Below are positions 38,899 to 47,799 of a DNA stretch of 64,000 bases, one piece after another. The notes beneath the pieces were generated by a model, which searched no databases, was not told the DNA's origin, and was given only the letters and a program-made list of their open reading frames with translations. The DNA lies in the NCBI GenBank assembly GCA_021732525.1, contig JAKFUU010000018.1, positions 1 to 64,000 of the forward strand. The letters run 5' to 3'. Position 1 is the first letter of the stretch. Each line of letters opens with the position of its first letter. The position numbers were made by a program, and so were the translations under genes. Source of the DNA: Sphingomonadaceae bacterium. GTDB lineage: Bacteria; Pseudomonadota; Alphaproteobacteria; Sphingomonadales; Sphingomonadaceae.

Positions 38899-40218
38899 TT
38901 GTTCAATCTTACGCGGAAAAGCGATAGGCCGCATCGCGTGAAATCCTTCGACCAACTCGGCAAGCCAGAGGCTTTGCGCTATATACAGCGGCAACGGGAA
39001 TTGCGGCAAATGCGGATTGTTGCCACGTCGCTGCTGGTCGTTATGGCGATTGTCTTTGTGATCGCAAAATATCTGGAAACCCGCGTCCACATCCATTGGG
39101 GGTTCTTGCGTGCCTTTGCCGAGGCAGGGATGATCGGCGGCCTGGCCGATTGGTTCGCGGTGACCGCGCTGTTCCGTCATCCGCTGGGCATACCCATTCC
39201 GCACACCGCGATTATCCCCAATAACAAGGTTCGTATTGGCGTGACTTTGGCCAATTTTCTGCGCGGTAATTTTTTGACCACGAAGGTTGTGGCCAAGCGA
39301 ATCCGCAAGCTGGATGTGGCGGGCGCGATGGGCCGCTTCCTCGCCAACCCATCGGGCGGCGAGGGGCGTATGCGGTCCGGCGCGTCGCGGTTGATCGGCG
39401 ATATGTTGGCATCGCTCGACGACGAAAGATTGGGCGTTGAAGCGAAAAAGGCGCTGCGCGCGCAGCTTCAAAAGCTCGATATTGCGCCGCTACTCGGTCA
39501 AATGTTGCAGGCCGCGATTAAAGAAGGCCGGCACCGCGCCGTGCTCGATGGGATCATCGGTTGGAGCGCCAAAACGCTCGATGCCAATGAGCATTTGATC
39601 CATAAAATGATCGAAGAACGCGCCAGCACCATCATGCGCTGGACCGGGCTCGACACCCGTCTGGCCGATGCGGTTGTTAAAGGTCTGCATAAAATGCTCG
39701 CTGAAATGGCGGCGGACCCCAAACATCCTTTGCGCGCCAAGGGCGAAGAGGGCCTGGCAAAATTGGCCGCCGACCTGATCAGCGACGAAGAAACCCAGCG
39801 GCGGGTTAACGAATGGAAGATGGAATTGCTCGGCAACCCGGCCATCGGCAAATGGATCGACGGCCTTTGGCAGCAAGGGCGCGAAGGGCTGCTCAAAGCC
39901 GCGCGAAATCCCGATGCAACCATGGCTGGGCAGCTCGGCAACGCGCTGACCAAACTGGGCGGCAGCCTGCAAAGCGACGATAGGTTGAAACGGCAAATTA
40001 ACCGCTTCGCCCGCCGCGCGATTGTGGGCACCACCGAAAATTACGGCGACAATATTGTCAAGCTCGTATCGGACACCATTGAGGGTTGGGATGCGAGCAC
40101 GATCACGGACCGTGTCGAAAATGCCGTGGGCAGCGACTTGCAATTTATTCGGATCAACGGCACGCTGGTCGGCGGCATGGTCGGCTTAATCATCCACAGC
40201 GTTGGGTTGATGATTTAA
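38899..40218 (+). CDS. DUF445 family membrane-anchored protein
   Basis: The product of about 439 aa has one N-terminal hydrophobic helix (LLVVMAIVFVIAKYL), the conserved block GMIGGLADWFAVTALFRHPLGIPIPHTAIIP, and a long helical middle, and ends in another hydrophobic segment (GGMVGLIIHSVGLMI). This is DUF445, found near adk/hypothetical loci and of unknown function. The frame is open from the adk stop codon; the start is uncertain (TTG 38899, GTG 38938 or ATG 39010), none with a good ribosome binding site. Its TAA stop begins a palindrome shared with the convergent msrC stop. Confidence 0.88.
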   Translation: MFNLTRKSDRPHRVKSFDQLGKPEALRYIQRQRELRQMRIVATSLLVVMAIVFVIAKYLETRVHIHWGFLRAFAEAGMIGGLADWFAVTALFRHPLGIPIPHTAIIPNNKVRIGVTLANFLRGNFLTTKVVAKRIRKLDVAGAMGRFLANPSGGEGRMRSGASRLIGDMLASLDDERLGVEAKKALRAQLQKLDIAPLLGQMLQAAIKEGRHRAVLDGIIGWSAKTLDANEHLIHKMIEERASTIMRWTGLDTRLADAVVKGLHKMLAEMAADPKHPLRAKGEEGLAKLAADLISDEETQRRVNEWKMELLGNPAIGKWIDGLWQQGREGLLKAARNPDATMAGQLGNALTKLGGSLQSDDRLKRQINRFARRAIVGTTENYGDNIVKLVSDTIEGWDASTITDRVENAVGSDLQFIRINGTLVGGMVGLIIHSVGLMI

Positions 40219-40265
40219 AGCATCGCGCGAAAAGCCGGTGCCCACTTTTTCGCGCGATGCTCTAA
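40216..40265. repeat. 50-bp TAA...CTA palindrome between convergent genes
   Basis: The palindrome TAAAGCATCGCGCGAAAA ... TTTTCGCGCGATGCTCTA has the same core (CCGGTGCCCACT read on the minus strand) as hairpin 1 of the 105-bp family but in the opposite orientation. Its left end is the DUF445 TAA; its right end (40262-40264) is the TAG of msrC. It is probably a bidirectional terminator. Confidence 0.85.
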
Positions 40266-40759
40266 ATACGCTTAGCCAGCAAACGCGCCATTGCGTCGAG
40301 ACCGGCGCTGTCTTCGCGATCAAAGCGGCTTGGGATCGGGCTATCGAGGTCGATAACGGCGATCACCGCGCCGTCCCTTACAATCGGTGCGACCAATTCC
40401 GATCGGCTGTCGGCATCGCAGGCGATATGGCCGGGGAAAGCGTGGACATCATCAACGCATTGAATTTCGCCGGTTGATGCCGCCATGCCGCATACGCCCT
40501 TGTTCAGCGGGATACGGATACAAGCGGCTTTGCCCTGAAACGGGCCAAGGATCAACTCGTCGCCGCCCGCCGAATTGCGGCCCATCCGGTAAAAGCCGGC
40601 CCAGTTCAGGCCGGGCAAAAACTGCCAAAGCAGCGCGGATATGTTGGCCATGTTGGCGGTGCCATCGGGTTCGCCCGCCGTTAACGCATCGGCGGCGGTT
40701 AACAGCTCGGCATATAGTGCGGCCTTGGGCGCAGTAGGATCAATGTCAAAATTATCCAT
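40262..40759 (-). CDS. msrC: Free methionine-(R)-sulfoxide reductase (GAF domain)
   Basis: fRMsr reduces free Met-R-sulfoxide using a GAF-domain fold. The 165-aa product starts MDNFDIDPTAPKAALYAELL; the longer frame to 40906 lies in arfB and is rejected. All three redox cysteines are present in the family positions: GVCGMAAS, EIQCVDDVH, and FPGHIACDADSRSE. WAGFYRM is also conserved. It lies 13 bp downstream of arfB on the same strand. Confidence 0.92.
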   Translation of the reverse strand: MDNFDIDPTAPKAALYAELLTAADALTAGEPDGTANMANISALLWQFLPGLNWAGFYRMGRNSAGGDELILGPFQGKAACIRIPLNKGVCGMAASTGEIQCVDDVHAFPGHIACDADSRSELVAPIVRDGAVIAVIDLDSPIPSRFDREDSAGLDAMARLLAKRI

Positions 40760-40772
40760 GCCGCCATGATAA

Positions 40773-41174
40773 TCAGTCGGCGCTGGGTTTACCACGATTT
40801 TTCTTGATCGCACCGCGTTCCTTTTTGCCATCAACCCGGCGGGCCTTGGCGGCACGGCTGGGTTTGGTTTTAACGCGCGGGGCATCACGTTCATGCGCTT
40901 GATCAATCAGCGCGGTTACCCGCCGCCTTGCCTCTTCCCGGTTGGCCTCGCGGCTGCGATGGGTGCGCGCGGTAACGATCAACGCGCCGCCCGCGGTCAT
41001 CTTGCTACCCGCCAGCAGTTTCAGCTTGCGATAGACATAGGGAGGCAGGCCAAGCGCAAATATATCGACACGCAGCTGGCATGCGGCCGCCACCTTATTC
41101 ACATTTTGCCCGCCCGGCCCGGTGGAGGCCAGAAAGGTTTCTTCGATAGATTGTTCGGGCAGGAGGAAAGCCAT
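40773..41174 (-). CDS. arfB: Peptidyl-tRNA hydrolase ArfB (ribosome rescue)
   Basis: ArfB (YaeJ) hydrolyses peptidyl-tRNA on stalled ribosomes. In the 133-aa protein the GGQ loop is STGPGGQNVNKVAAACQLR near residue 20, and the basic C-terminal tail (KARRVDGKKERGAIKKNRGKP) that enters the mRNA channel is intact. AGGAGGAAAGCC is a strong ribosome binding site. Upstream of msrC. Confidence 0.94.
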   Translation of the reverse strand: MAFLLPEQSIEETFLASTGPGGQNVNKVAAACQLRVDIFALGLPPYVYRKLKLLAGSKMTAGGALIVTARTHRSREANREEARRRVTALIDQAHERDAPRVKTKPSRAAKARRVDGKKERGAIKKNRGKPSAD

Positions 41175-41223
41175 GGAGTAAAATCGGCTCCGTCACGGTG
41201 TGCAAATATGGTCGGTTTCGGGT

Positions 41224-42315
41224 CTAAGCCACCAAAGGTTTCAGCATTCGGATGCTGCCAGCGGCGGCGTCCATTTCTACCATACTGCCCATTGGCAGGC
41301 AATATTGGCCCGCGATATGGCCGAAATGGCCGCCAGTGAAGGCGGGGATACCGAGCGGCGCAATATGTTGTTGCAACACCGATGGCAGGTTAAATCCGGC
41401 CGGCGTATCGCTAATATCGCGGCGGCAATTGCGGCATTGGCCAAAGGCAAAGCCCGATATCTTGTCCAAAATACCCGCTTCGCTAAGCTGCGTCAGCATC
41501 CGGTCGATCCGATATTCCGCCTCATCAATATCTTCCAAAAACAGGATCGCGCCGGTCATATCGGGCATCCAGGGCGTGCCGATCAAGGCGGATAACACGG
41601 TGAGATTCCCGCCGAGCAGCTTGCCGCGCGCTTTGCCCGGTGCGATCATCATATGGCCGCGATAATCGTCTGGTAGCTGCTCTTCTGCGGTAATAATTGG
41701 GTCCACCTGCACCAGCTCGCCGTTCATTGCCATGCGGCGAAAGCTGCTCGTTGCTATCCCCTGCCACCCATGCGCCGCATTGGGGCCATGAATGGTGGAA
41801 AAGCCCGCCTTGGCCGCAAAGGCCAGGTGAAGCGCGGTGACATCGCTATAACCAATCAGCAATTTGGGGTTGGCGCGAATAATGTCCCAATCAAGATAAC
41901 GCAGCATCCGCGCGCTGCCCCAACCGCCGCGCATGGCAAACACGGCCTTGACTTGCGCATCGGCATACATGGCATTTACATCGGCGGCGCGGTCGCGGTC
42001 CTGGCCGGCGAGATAACCATATTGATCGAGCAGATGCCGGCCCTCGCGAATTTGGAAGCCAAGCGCAGTGATATTTTCGCGCGCGCGGATAAGGTTGCTT
42101 TCATCCGCCGCCGACGCACTGTTGATAAGGCCGATGGTATCGCCCGGCTTTAATCGAGCCAGGGTCTGCGGCGGGCGATGTGATACCTTTGCCGCTCGCT
42201 TTGTTCGTGCTAATTTTGTTCGTGCTAATAAGGCTATTGATGGCGCGGATGCCATCGCCGCTATGCCAGCGCCTATCATACCATTCAATGCCGTTCGGCG
42301 GGACAGTTTGATCAT
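41224..42315 (-). CDS. S66 family LD-carboxypeptidase, exported
   Basis: This murein tetrapeptide LD-carboxypeptidase (LdcA) family protein of 363 aa would trim stem peptides during peptidoglycan recycling. The N-terminus SRRTALNGMIGAGIAAM looks like a twin-arginine signal. The Ser nucleophile is in LLIGYSDVTALH, the Glu is in ILFLEDIDEAEYRIDRML, and the His probably in TGGHFGHIAG. The pre-mature region carries a small coding repeat (LARTKLARTK, 15-bp direct repeat near 42201). E. coli LdcA is cytoplasmic, so export here is noteworthy. Divergent from ctrA. Confidence 0.88.
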   Translation of the reverse strand: MIKLSRRTALNGMIGAGIAAMASAPSIALLARTKLARTKRAAKVSHRPPQTLARLKPGDTIGLINSASAADESNLIRARENITALGFQIREGRHLLDQYGYLAGQDRDRAADVNAMYADAQVKAVFAMRGGWGSARMLRYLDWDIIRANPKLLIGYSDVTALHLAFAAKAGFSTIHGPNAAHGWQGIATSSFRRMAMNGELVQVDPIITAEEQLPDDYRGHMMIAPGKARGKLLGGNLTVLSALIGTPWMPDMTGAILFLEDIDEAEYRIDRMLTQLSEAGILDKISGFAFGQCRNCRRDISDTPAGFNLPSVLQQHIAPLGIPAFTGGHFGHIAGQYCLPMGSMVEMDAAAGSIRMLKPLVA

Positions 42316-42610
42316 GAAATTTCCCTCGAGCAGTATTTGTTTGGGCTTATTCCTGTTAAAATCCTAACATTAGGCCTTCAGGATCGGCAAGCGGTGAATT
42401 TTTTACAATTGCCCCAAAGCGCTGCCAAGCCGCAGGAATGACTCGTTTATGGGCTGTTTGAGCCCTTGCGACTCGTGGAGATTCCTACGTTAATACGAAA
42501 TTAACCTTTCCAGTTCATTTGTCTTATGGTTAATAAACACCGATGTCGCTTTGGCACGAAATTCCAAAGCACTGCCGGTGACATGAAATAAGCATGAAGG
42601 GTTGTTCCAG
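42316..42610. promoter_or_regulatory. ctrA upstream region: three GANTC sites and CtrA box
   Basis: This 295-bp divergent spacer carries GACTC at 42440-42444, GACTC at 42470-42474 and GATTC at 42480-42484. A perfect CtrA recognition sequence TTAA-TACGAAA-TTAAC follows at 42490-42505. In Caulobacter the ctrA promoter is controlled by CcrM methylation of GANTC and by CtrA binding to TTAA-N7-TTAA(C), so autoregulated cell-cycle control is likely. A further half site GGTTAATAAAC lies at 42529. Confidence 0.85.
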
Positions 42611-43318
42611 ATGCGCGTATTATTGATTGAAGACGAGCCAACCACCGCGAAAGCCATCGAAATGATGCTCGCGACGGAAGGCTTCAATGTCTACACAACC
42701 GATCTTGGTGAAGAAGGCCTCGATCTGGGTAAGCTTTATGATTATGATATCATTCTGCTCGATCTCAATCTGCCCGATATGCATGGCTATGACGTTTTGA
42801 AAAAACTGCGCGTTGCCAAGGTGCAAACGCCGGTACTTATCCTTTCGGGCATCTCCGAAATGGATAGCAAAGTCCGCTCCTTTGGATTTGGCGCGGATGA
42901 TTATGTTACCAAACCATTCCACCGCGAAGAGTTGGTCGCACGCATCCACGCCGTTGTGCGCCGTTCAAAGGGCCATTCGCAATCGGTTATTCGCACTGGC
43001 AAGCTTTCGGTAAATCTGGACGCAAAAACGGTCGAAGTTGATGGTAGCCGCGTGCATTTGACGGGCAAGGAATATGCGATGCTCGAACTGCTCAGCCTGC
43101 GCAAAGGCACCACGCTGACCAAGGAAATGTTCCTCAACCATCTCTATGGCGGCATGGACGAGCCCGAACTTAAAATTATTGACGTGTTCATTTGCAAATT
43201 GCGCAAGAAGCTGGCGCTGGCATGCGGCGGAGAAAATTATATCGAAACCGTATGGGGCCGCGGCTATGTTCTGCGCGATATGGAAATGGAGGAAATGTTA
43301 CAGCCCAAAGTGGCTTAG
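42611..43318 (+). CDS. ctrA: Cell-cycle response regulator CtrA
   Basis: CtrA is the master OmpR-type transcription regulator of the alphaproteobacterial cell cycle and motility. The 235-aa product has the receiver Asp51 in LLDLNLPD, Lys in DDYVTKPF, and the near-invariant C-terminal DNA-binding region ([40 protein letters not shown]). MRVLLIEDE at 42611 is the start; the upstream in-frame TTG is not needed. The final TAG is the first triplet of a 105-bp repeat. Confidence 0.97.
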   Translation: MRVLLIEDEPTTAKAIEMMLATEGFNVYTTDLGEEGLDLGKLYDYDIILLDLNLPDMHGYDVLKKLRVAKVQTPVLILSGISEMDSKVRSFGFGADDYVTKPFHREELVARIHAVVRRSKGHSQSVIRTGKLSVNLDAKTVEVDGSRVHLTGKEYAMLELLSLRKGTTLTKEMFLNHLYGGMDEPELKIIDVFICKLRKKLALACGGENYIETVWGRGYVLRDMEMEEMLQPKVA

Positions 43319-43420
43319 AGCGTGATGCGATTAAGTGGGTACCGGTTAATCGCTTAAAATCACGCGATCACAAAGAGATAAAGAGCATGATGCGATTCTA
43401 TCTGATCGCATCATGCTCTA
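43316..43420 (+). repeat. 105-bp TAG...CTA intergenic element, copy G (diverged)
   Basis: This copy has the same length and layout as the other four but is more diverged (core GTGGGTACCGGTTAATCGC). The first TAG is the ctrA stop codon. Hairpin 2 is GAGCATGATGCGA-TTCTATC-TGATCGCATCATGCTC. GATTC starts at 43394, again element position 79. Confidence 0.85.
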
Positions 43421-43777
43421 GAGCGATTTCGAGTGAGGTGGAAACACCGAACGGCTCGGAAATCGCGGAAAACAGGGTTTAAGGTTCCGGCCCGATCAAA
43501 TATAAACTCACCCACCGCAACAGAAGGGGCAGCGCATAACCGCGTTGCCTCTTTTTTTGCGCTGCCGCAAATTATGCTGGCTTGGGAAAATAAGTGCATA
43601 GCGCTGCGCGCTCATGGATTTAGGGCATCGCGCGATGCTTTAGATCCTGATGACGTTAAGTTGGTTCCCCTCGTCATTGCGAGCGAAGCGCGGCAATCCA
43701 GTGTCACCCGCATACAGCCTGGATTGCTTCGTCGCTGCGCGCCTCGCAATGACGGATCAGTCATATGTCATCACGCG
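43319..43777. other. Repeat-rich spacer ctrA / M28 peptidase
   Basis: This 459-bp convergent spacer holds the 105-bp element G, then a GCGATTTCGAG/CTCGGAAATCGC hairpin (43422-43468), a rho-independent terminator (43526-43558) and a nested palindromic composite (43641-43780). I see no coding sequence or RNA gene in it. Confidence 0.7.
43526..43558 (+). terminator. Rho-independent terminator downstream of ctrA
   Basis: A ten-pair stem (GGGGCAGCGC with GCGTTGCCTC-type right arm, two wobbles, six-base loop) is followed directly by seven T. It is the most canonical terminator in the window and probably ends the ctrA transcript 210 bp past its stop codon. Confidence 0.75.
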
Positions 43778-43780
43778 CTA
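43641..43780. repeat. Nested palindromic repeat, composite copy 2
   Basis: Outer ends TAGATCCTGATGACG and GTCATCACGCGCTA enclose the same inner palindrome as 10108-10252 (CGTCATTGCGAGCGAAGCGC ... CTCGCAATGACG). The terminal CTA is the M28 peptidase TAG. A GCATCGCGCGATGC palindrome lies just before it at 43626. Confidence 0.88.
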
Positions 43781-45106
43781 AGGCCGGGGCGGTAGGCCAG
43801 CGAAAGTGATCAGGCTGCCGCCTGAACCCGCTGCGCCCCGCGCGCTGACGCCGACAAAATGATCGTCAACGATAACTCCGGTCAGCGTGTGGGATGTGGC
43901 GGCGGGGTCATCAACCCTGATCACCTGTTGCCAATCTTTCTTATCATTGCGCCGAACATGAATATCGTAACCGGTGGCTCCTTTTACTGGGGTCCAGCGG
44001 ACGATGGTGTCGCTTGAAACCGCTCCGCCCAGCGTTGCTTGCTGCGGCGCGGGCGGTGCATCGGCGAGCGAGCCGACCGTCGCGACATTGAGCATGGTGA
44101 CCTTAGCCAGATAGTTAAAATCCATCTCATCGGCGGTATCCCCGAATTTGCGGCCATTTTCGGTGCGTAAATCTTGATGTTGGTGATCGTAATCTTCGAT
44201 GCCGACGGTAAAACGCACCGCGGGAAAGCCCAACTCCAACGCCGGCAAATGGTCACCGCCCCGGCCAAATCGATCGGGGCGCTGCACGGCGAACACATCC
44301 AGACCAATTTCCGCCTTGCTGGCTCCGCCGACATCTTTGATCCGGCGTGCCAAGGCGCGGCTTGGCCCGTCATCTTCGCCGCCGCTGCCGCGCCGTGCCA
44401 ATTGCGCTTCGATTGTTTCCGAAGCGCGAATACCCTCGCTAAAGACACGCACGATATTGTCCACCTTGCGCCCGTCGGTGCCCCGCGTCCCGCCAACAAT
44501 ATCATTGTTCAATAGCGCGCTGACTTTCCAGCCGCGTTCTTTTGCGGTTTCGGCGAGCAAACGCCCGCCCATCAGGCCTTGTTCCTCACCCGAAAGCAGC
44601 GCGAATATGATCGTCGCTTCCGTCTGCGGAAGCTGCGCGATGATCCGTGCCGCCTCGATGACCAAGGCGCTGCCCGATGCATTGTCGTTGGCACCGGGCG
44701 CATCGCCGGTGAAATTCATAATATCGGTAACCCGGCTATCGATATGGCCGGAGATAATGATAACATGATCAAAACCCATCTTGCCCGCTTTTATCGCCAG
44801 CACATTGACAATGTTAACGCCGTCCGGCGCGCGCGGACCGGACATTCGCCGTTCCAGATTTTCAATCGTCAGACAATTGTTGCAGCTTTTTGAAATGCTT
44901 TCAAATTCCGCTGCGGCCCAGCGCCGGGCCGCGCCGATTCCGCGTTTGGGGTCTTCGGCGGAAGATAGCGTATGCCGAGTGCCAAAGCTGACCAGCTTTT
45001 CGACATAGCCTTGCAATCGCTGCGGGTTTGCTTGCTGCTGTGCGGCGGCGGGCGCTGCGGTGAGAAGGGACGCAAACAGGGTTATTAATAGCGGGAATTT
45101 ATGCAT
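43778..45106 (-). CDS. M28 family zinc aminopeptidase, secreted, with C-terminal Fn3-like domain
   Basis: The 442-aa exported co-catalytic zinc peptidase has a signal peptide ending AAPAAA. Zinc ligands and the catalytic Glu are visible in order: SGHIDSR, GANDNASGSA, SGEEQGLMGG, NNDIVGG and DHQHQD. From about residue 350 an Fn3-like beta domain follows (WTPVKGATGYDIHVRRND). Upstream neighbour is a phosphatase gene 17 bp away. Substrate preference cannot be read. Confidence 0.9.
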   Translation of the reverse strand: MHKFPLLITLFASLLTAAPAAAQQQANPQRLQGYVEKLVSFGTRHTLSSAEDPKRGIGAARRWAAAEFESISKSCNNCLTIENLERRMSGPRAPDGVNIVNVLAIKAGKMGFDHVIIISGHIDSRVTDIMNFTGDAPGANDNASGSALVIEAARIIAQLPQTEATIIFALLSGEEQGLMGGRLLAETAKERGWKVSALLNNDIVGGTRGTDGRKVDNIVRVFSEGIRASETIEAQLARRGSGGEDDGPSRALARRIKDVGGASKAEIGLDVFAVQRPDRFGRGGDHLPALELGFPAVRFTVGIEDYDHQHQDLRTENGRKFGDTADEMDFNYLAKVTMLNVATVGSLADAPPAPQQATLGGAVSSDTIVRWTPVKGATGYDIHVRRNDKKDWQQVIRVDDPAATSHTLTGVIVDDHFVGVSARGAAGSGGSLITFAGLPPRP

Positions 45107-45123
45107 ATACTTTTGCTATCATA

Positions 45124-45888
45124 TCAACTTTGCAAATACCAGCGTTCGCCGCTCTCCAATCCAATCGCGGTTAACTTGCCGCTGTTGTAAGCGCCGGTAT
45201 CGATCCCGATGCGCGATCCGCTTTCGTTAACCTGGTCAAAAATCGTATGACCGAAAATAACGACCTTTTCCAAATCGCCGCGATGATCCAGAAATTCGCG
45301 GCGGATCCAGCGCAGGTCTTTGGCTTTTTGTTCGGCCAATGGCACGCCGGGGCGGATACCGGCGTGGACGAACAGATAATCGCCCATCACAATTTGATCT
45401 TCAAAGCTTTCCAGAAAGGCAACATGTTCCTGCGGAATATATTCAGGTAGCCGTGCGGCCAATTGTTCCATGTCCAATTTCAAATATTCGGCGCGCGGTA
45501 TCGGATAGGATAAAATAGTGCTTTCGCCGCCAATCCGGATAAAGAAGCGCAATGTTTCGGGATCCCTGCTTTTGATCGCATCAAGAAACACCTCTTCATG
45601 GTTGCCGCACAGAAACCGAGTGCTGGGCCGCTGTTTCTTTAGTGCTAATGCCGTATCGATCACTCCTGCACTGTCAAAGCCGCGATCAATCAAGTCGCCC
45701 AAAAAGATAATCTGCGTATCCGCCGGTCCGCGATCTGCATCATCGGCCGATATCATCTGCAATAGCCGCTTCAGCAAATCGTTGCAGCCATGCACATCGC
45801 CAATCGCATAGATTCGGTGTCCGGCGGGAACCCTTGCGGTATCAATTGGAGAAGGACTCGGCTTTTTTCTGAAAAAACCGGCCAGCAT
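45124..45888 (-). CDS. Calcineurin-like metallophosphoesterase (PrpA/ApaH-like)
   Basis: The 254-aa product has YAIGDVHGCNDLL, IFLGDLIDRGFDSAGVID, LCGNHEE and FGHTIFD, the four metal/phosphate motifs of the Ser/Thr phosphatase-diadenosine tetraphosphatase superfamily. The start at 45888 follows AGGAG; the longer frame to 45987 translates a 105-bp repeat and is rejected. Ends with a Trp-Tyr-Leu tail. A serine/threonine phosphatase role is more likely than ApaH by length, but this is not certain. Confidence 0.88.
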   Translation of the reverse strand: MLAGFFRKKPSPSPIDTARVPAGHRIYAIGDVHGCNDLLKRLLQMISADDADRGPADTQIIFLGDLIDRGFDSAGVIDTALALKKQRPSTRFLCGNHEEVFLDAIKSRDPETLRFFIRIGGESTILSYPIPRAEYLKLDMEQLAARLPEYIPQEHVAFLESFEDQIVMGDYLFVHAGIRPGVPLAEQKAKDLRWIRREFLDHRGDLEKVVIFGHTIFDQVNESGSRIGIDTGAYNSGKLTAIGLESGERWYLQS

Positions 45889-45902
45889 GATAACGCTTCT
45901 CC

Positions 45903-46007
45903 TAAAGCATCGTGCGAAAAAGTGGGCACCGGTTTTTCGCATAAAGCGATGCGACAACACATAGATAGAGCGGGCAGTGTGATTCATATTTCACGCAGCG
46001 CGCTCTA
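45903..46007 (+). repeat. 105-bp TAG...CTA-type element, copy C
   Basis: This element begins TAAAGCATCG and ends GCTCTA. Hairpin 1 core is AAAAAGTGGGCACCGG. GATTC starts at 45981, element position 79. It fills most of the gap between the saccharopine-dehydrogenase-like stop and the phosphatase start. Confidence 0.88.
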
Positions 46008-46028
46008 AAGGTTTGTTGGTGCCGCGTC

Positions 46029-47192
46029 CTAACTTTCCACCGTAAATGTCAATCCTGCGTTGGCCTCCAGCCTACGGACCAAATCAGCGCCTAAAGCCGA
46101 TGCCGGGGTCCATATGCCGCCTGGTGTATCGCTGGATAGCAGCGCAATGCCGGTTTCGGCGATCATCTTGCTAGTCGAGCCATAGCCGGGGTCTTTGTCG
46201 CCTTTTACCGACAGCATCGCCATTTGGCCGTCGGGATATTCGGCGATAAATAGCGCGTCGTAAAATCCATTGTCGCGCTCTTCCTTGCTTGGGCCATCGC
46301 CGGGTTTCGGATCGCTGTCACCGCCCATCATTGGGGTGCTCGCCATATGCTTGGCAATCGCCTCGCCTTTGTCGCCGGGGCCGGTGAAAACCATCTCATC
46401 ATAGACAAAATTGGTGCCATAGGCGTGACCCAGCAGCGCGTTTGAACGGTGGACATTTTTGGTGTTGATCGGGGCCATGATAAAGGGTGCGCACCAGCTA
46501 TTGAGCTTTTCGTCAAAGATCGGCTTGTTGCCTGCGGGTTGTTCCGGCCCTTCAAACCCGCCCGCCAGGCTGAAAGGGTTCATCAGATAGGCGATGATAT
46601 TTTTATCTGCGGCGGCGGCGGCCATGGTCGCTTTCAAGCTGGCTGCGGTGCCGCCCGACGCCGCGCCTTTCATCGCGCGCATCCGGCCTTTGATTCGCGG
46701 CGCAGGTTTCCCAAATTTCTCGCCGCAATGTTGCTGCAACATAAAGACGCCCAGATCAAAGGGGATCGAATCGAAACCCGCCGAAAACACAATGCGCGCG
46801 CCCGACGCCTTGGCGGCCTCTTCATGTTCATCGATCTTCTGCCGCATCCAGGCGGGTTCGCCCGATAGATCGGTATAGTCGGTGCCATTTTTGATGCAGG
46901 AGGCCAGCAGCTCATTGCCATAAAGCTGATAAGGGCCAACGGTGGTGATGATCACCCGCGCGCGCGCCGTCATCGCATCAAGCGACGCCGGGTCGGCGGC
47001 ATCGGCGACGATCAAAGGCGTGCCGGTCGGCGCGCCAATTTCATCGCGCACCGCCGTTAGCTTATCCAGACTGCGTCCCGCCATCGCCCATGTTGGCGCG
47101 TCTTTGCGGCCACACAAATATTCTGCGACCAAACGCCCGGTAAATCCAGTTGCACCATATACGATAATATCAAATTCGCGGGGGCCGCTCAT
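46029..47192 (-). CDS. Saccharopine dehydrogenase-like NAD(P)-binding protein
   Basis: The 387-aa product begins MSGPREFDIIVYGATGFTGRLVAE with a Rossmann GATGFTG motif and continues with the GPYQLYGNELLASCIKNGTDYTDLSGE block of the saccharopine-dehydrogenase/trans-acting enoyl reductase family. The start at 47192 is chosen because GGAGA is six bases upstream; the ATG at 47198 would abut it. It is not a lysine-pathway enzyme by context; membrane lipid or glycolipid metabolism is possible (inference). Confidence 0.85.
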   Translation of the reverse strand: MSGPREFDIIVYGATGFTGRLVAEYLCGRKDAPTWAMAGRSLDKLTAVRDEIGAPTGTPLIVADAADPASLDAMTARARVIITTVGPYQLYGNELLASCIKNGTDYTDLSGEPAWMRQKIDEHEEAAKASGARIVFSAGFDSIPFDLGVFMLQQHCGEKFGKPAPRIKGRMRAMKGAASGGTAASLKATMAAAAADKNIIAYLMNPFSLAGGFEGPEQPAGNKPIFDEKLNSWCAPFIMAPINTKNVHRSNALLGHAYGTNFVYDEMVFTGPGDKGEAIAKHMASTPMMGGDSDPKPGDGPSKEERDNGFYDALFIAEYPDGQMAMLSVKGDKDPGYGSTSKMIAETGIALLSSDTPGGIWTPASALGADLVRRLEANAGLTFTVES

Positions 47193-47234
47193 CGTCATTC
47201 TCCAAATTGGGTTGCCATGGCAAACAGCTTTGGA

Positions 47235-47789
47235 TCAAAGCTTGGGAAGAGTCACGCCTTTCTGCCGCATATATTTGCCCGAACGGTCGGCATAGCTGGT
47301 CTCACAAGGCTCGTTGCCTTTCAGGAATAGGAATTGGCAGGCCCCTTCGTTGGCATAGATTTTCGCGGGCAACGGTGTGGTGTTGGAAAATTCCAGCGTC
47401 ACATGCCCCTCCCATTCGGGTTCCAGCGGGGTGACATTGACGATAATGCCGCAGCGCGCATAGGTTGATTTACCCAGGCAAATGACGAGAACATCTCTGG
47501 GAATACGGAAATATTCGACCGTGCGGGCGAGCGCAAAGCTGTTGGGCGGGATGATGCAGCAATCGGTTTTGCGGTCGACAAAGCTGTTCGGATCAAATTC
47601 TTTGGGATCGACAATCGCGCTATTCACATTGGTGAAGATTTTGAACTCGTCGGATACCCGCGCGTCATAGCCATAGGAGGATAGGCCATAGCTGATACAG
47701 CCTTCGCGTTTCTGCGCTTCGACAAAGGGTTCGATCATACGGCTATTGCGCGCTTCGTTGCGGATCCACCGGTCGGATAAAATTGGCAT
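47235..47789 (-). CDS. dcd: dCTP deaminase
   Basis: Dcd converts dCTP to dUTP for dTMP synthesis. The 184-aa protein has [17 protein letters not shown], the catalytic region [24 protein letters not shown], and GKSTYARCG. Length is canonical. It pairs functionally with the cytidine deaminase gene 10 bp upstream. Confidence 0.97.
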   Translation of the reverse strand: MPILSDRWIRNEARNSRMIEPFVEAQKREGCISYGLSSYGYDARVSDEFKIFTNVNSAIVDPKEFDPNSFVDRKTDCCIIPPNSFALARTVEYFRIPRDVLVICLGKSTYARCGIIVNVTPLEPEWEGHVTLEFSNTTPLPAKIYANEGACQFLFLKGNEPCETSYADRSGKYMRQKGVTLPKL

Positions 47790-47799
47790 GAATATGGTT

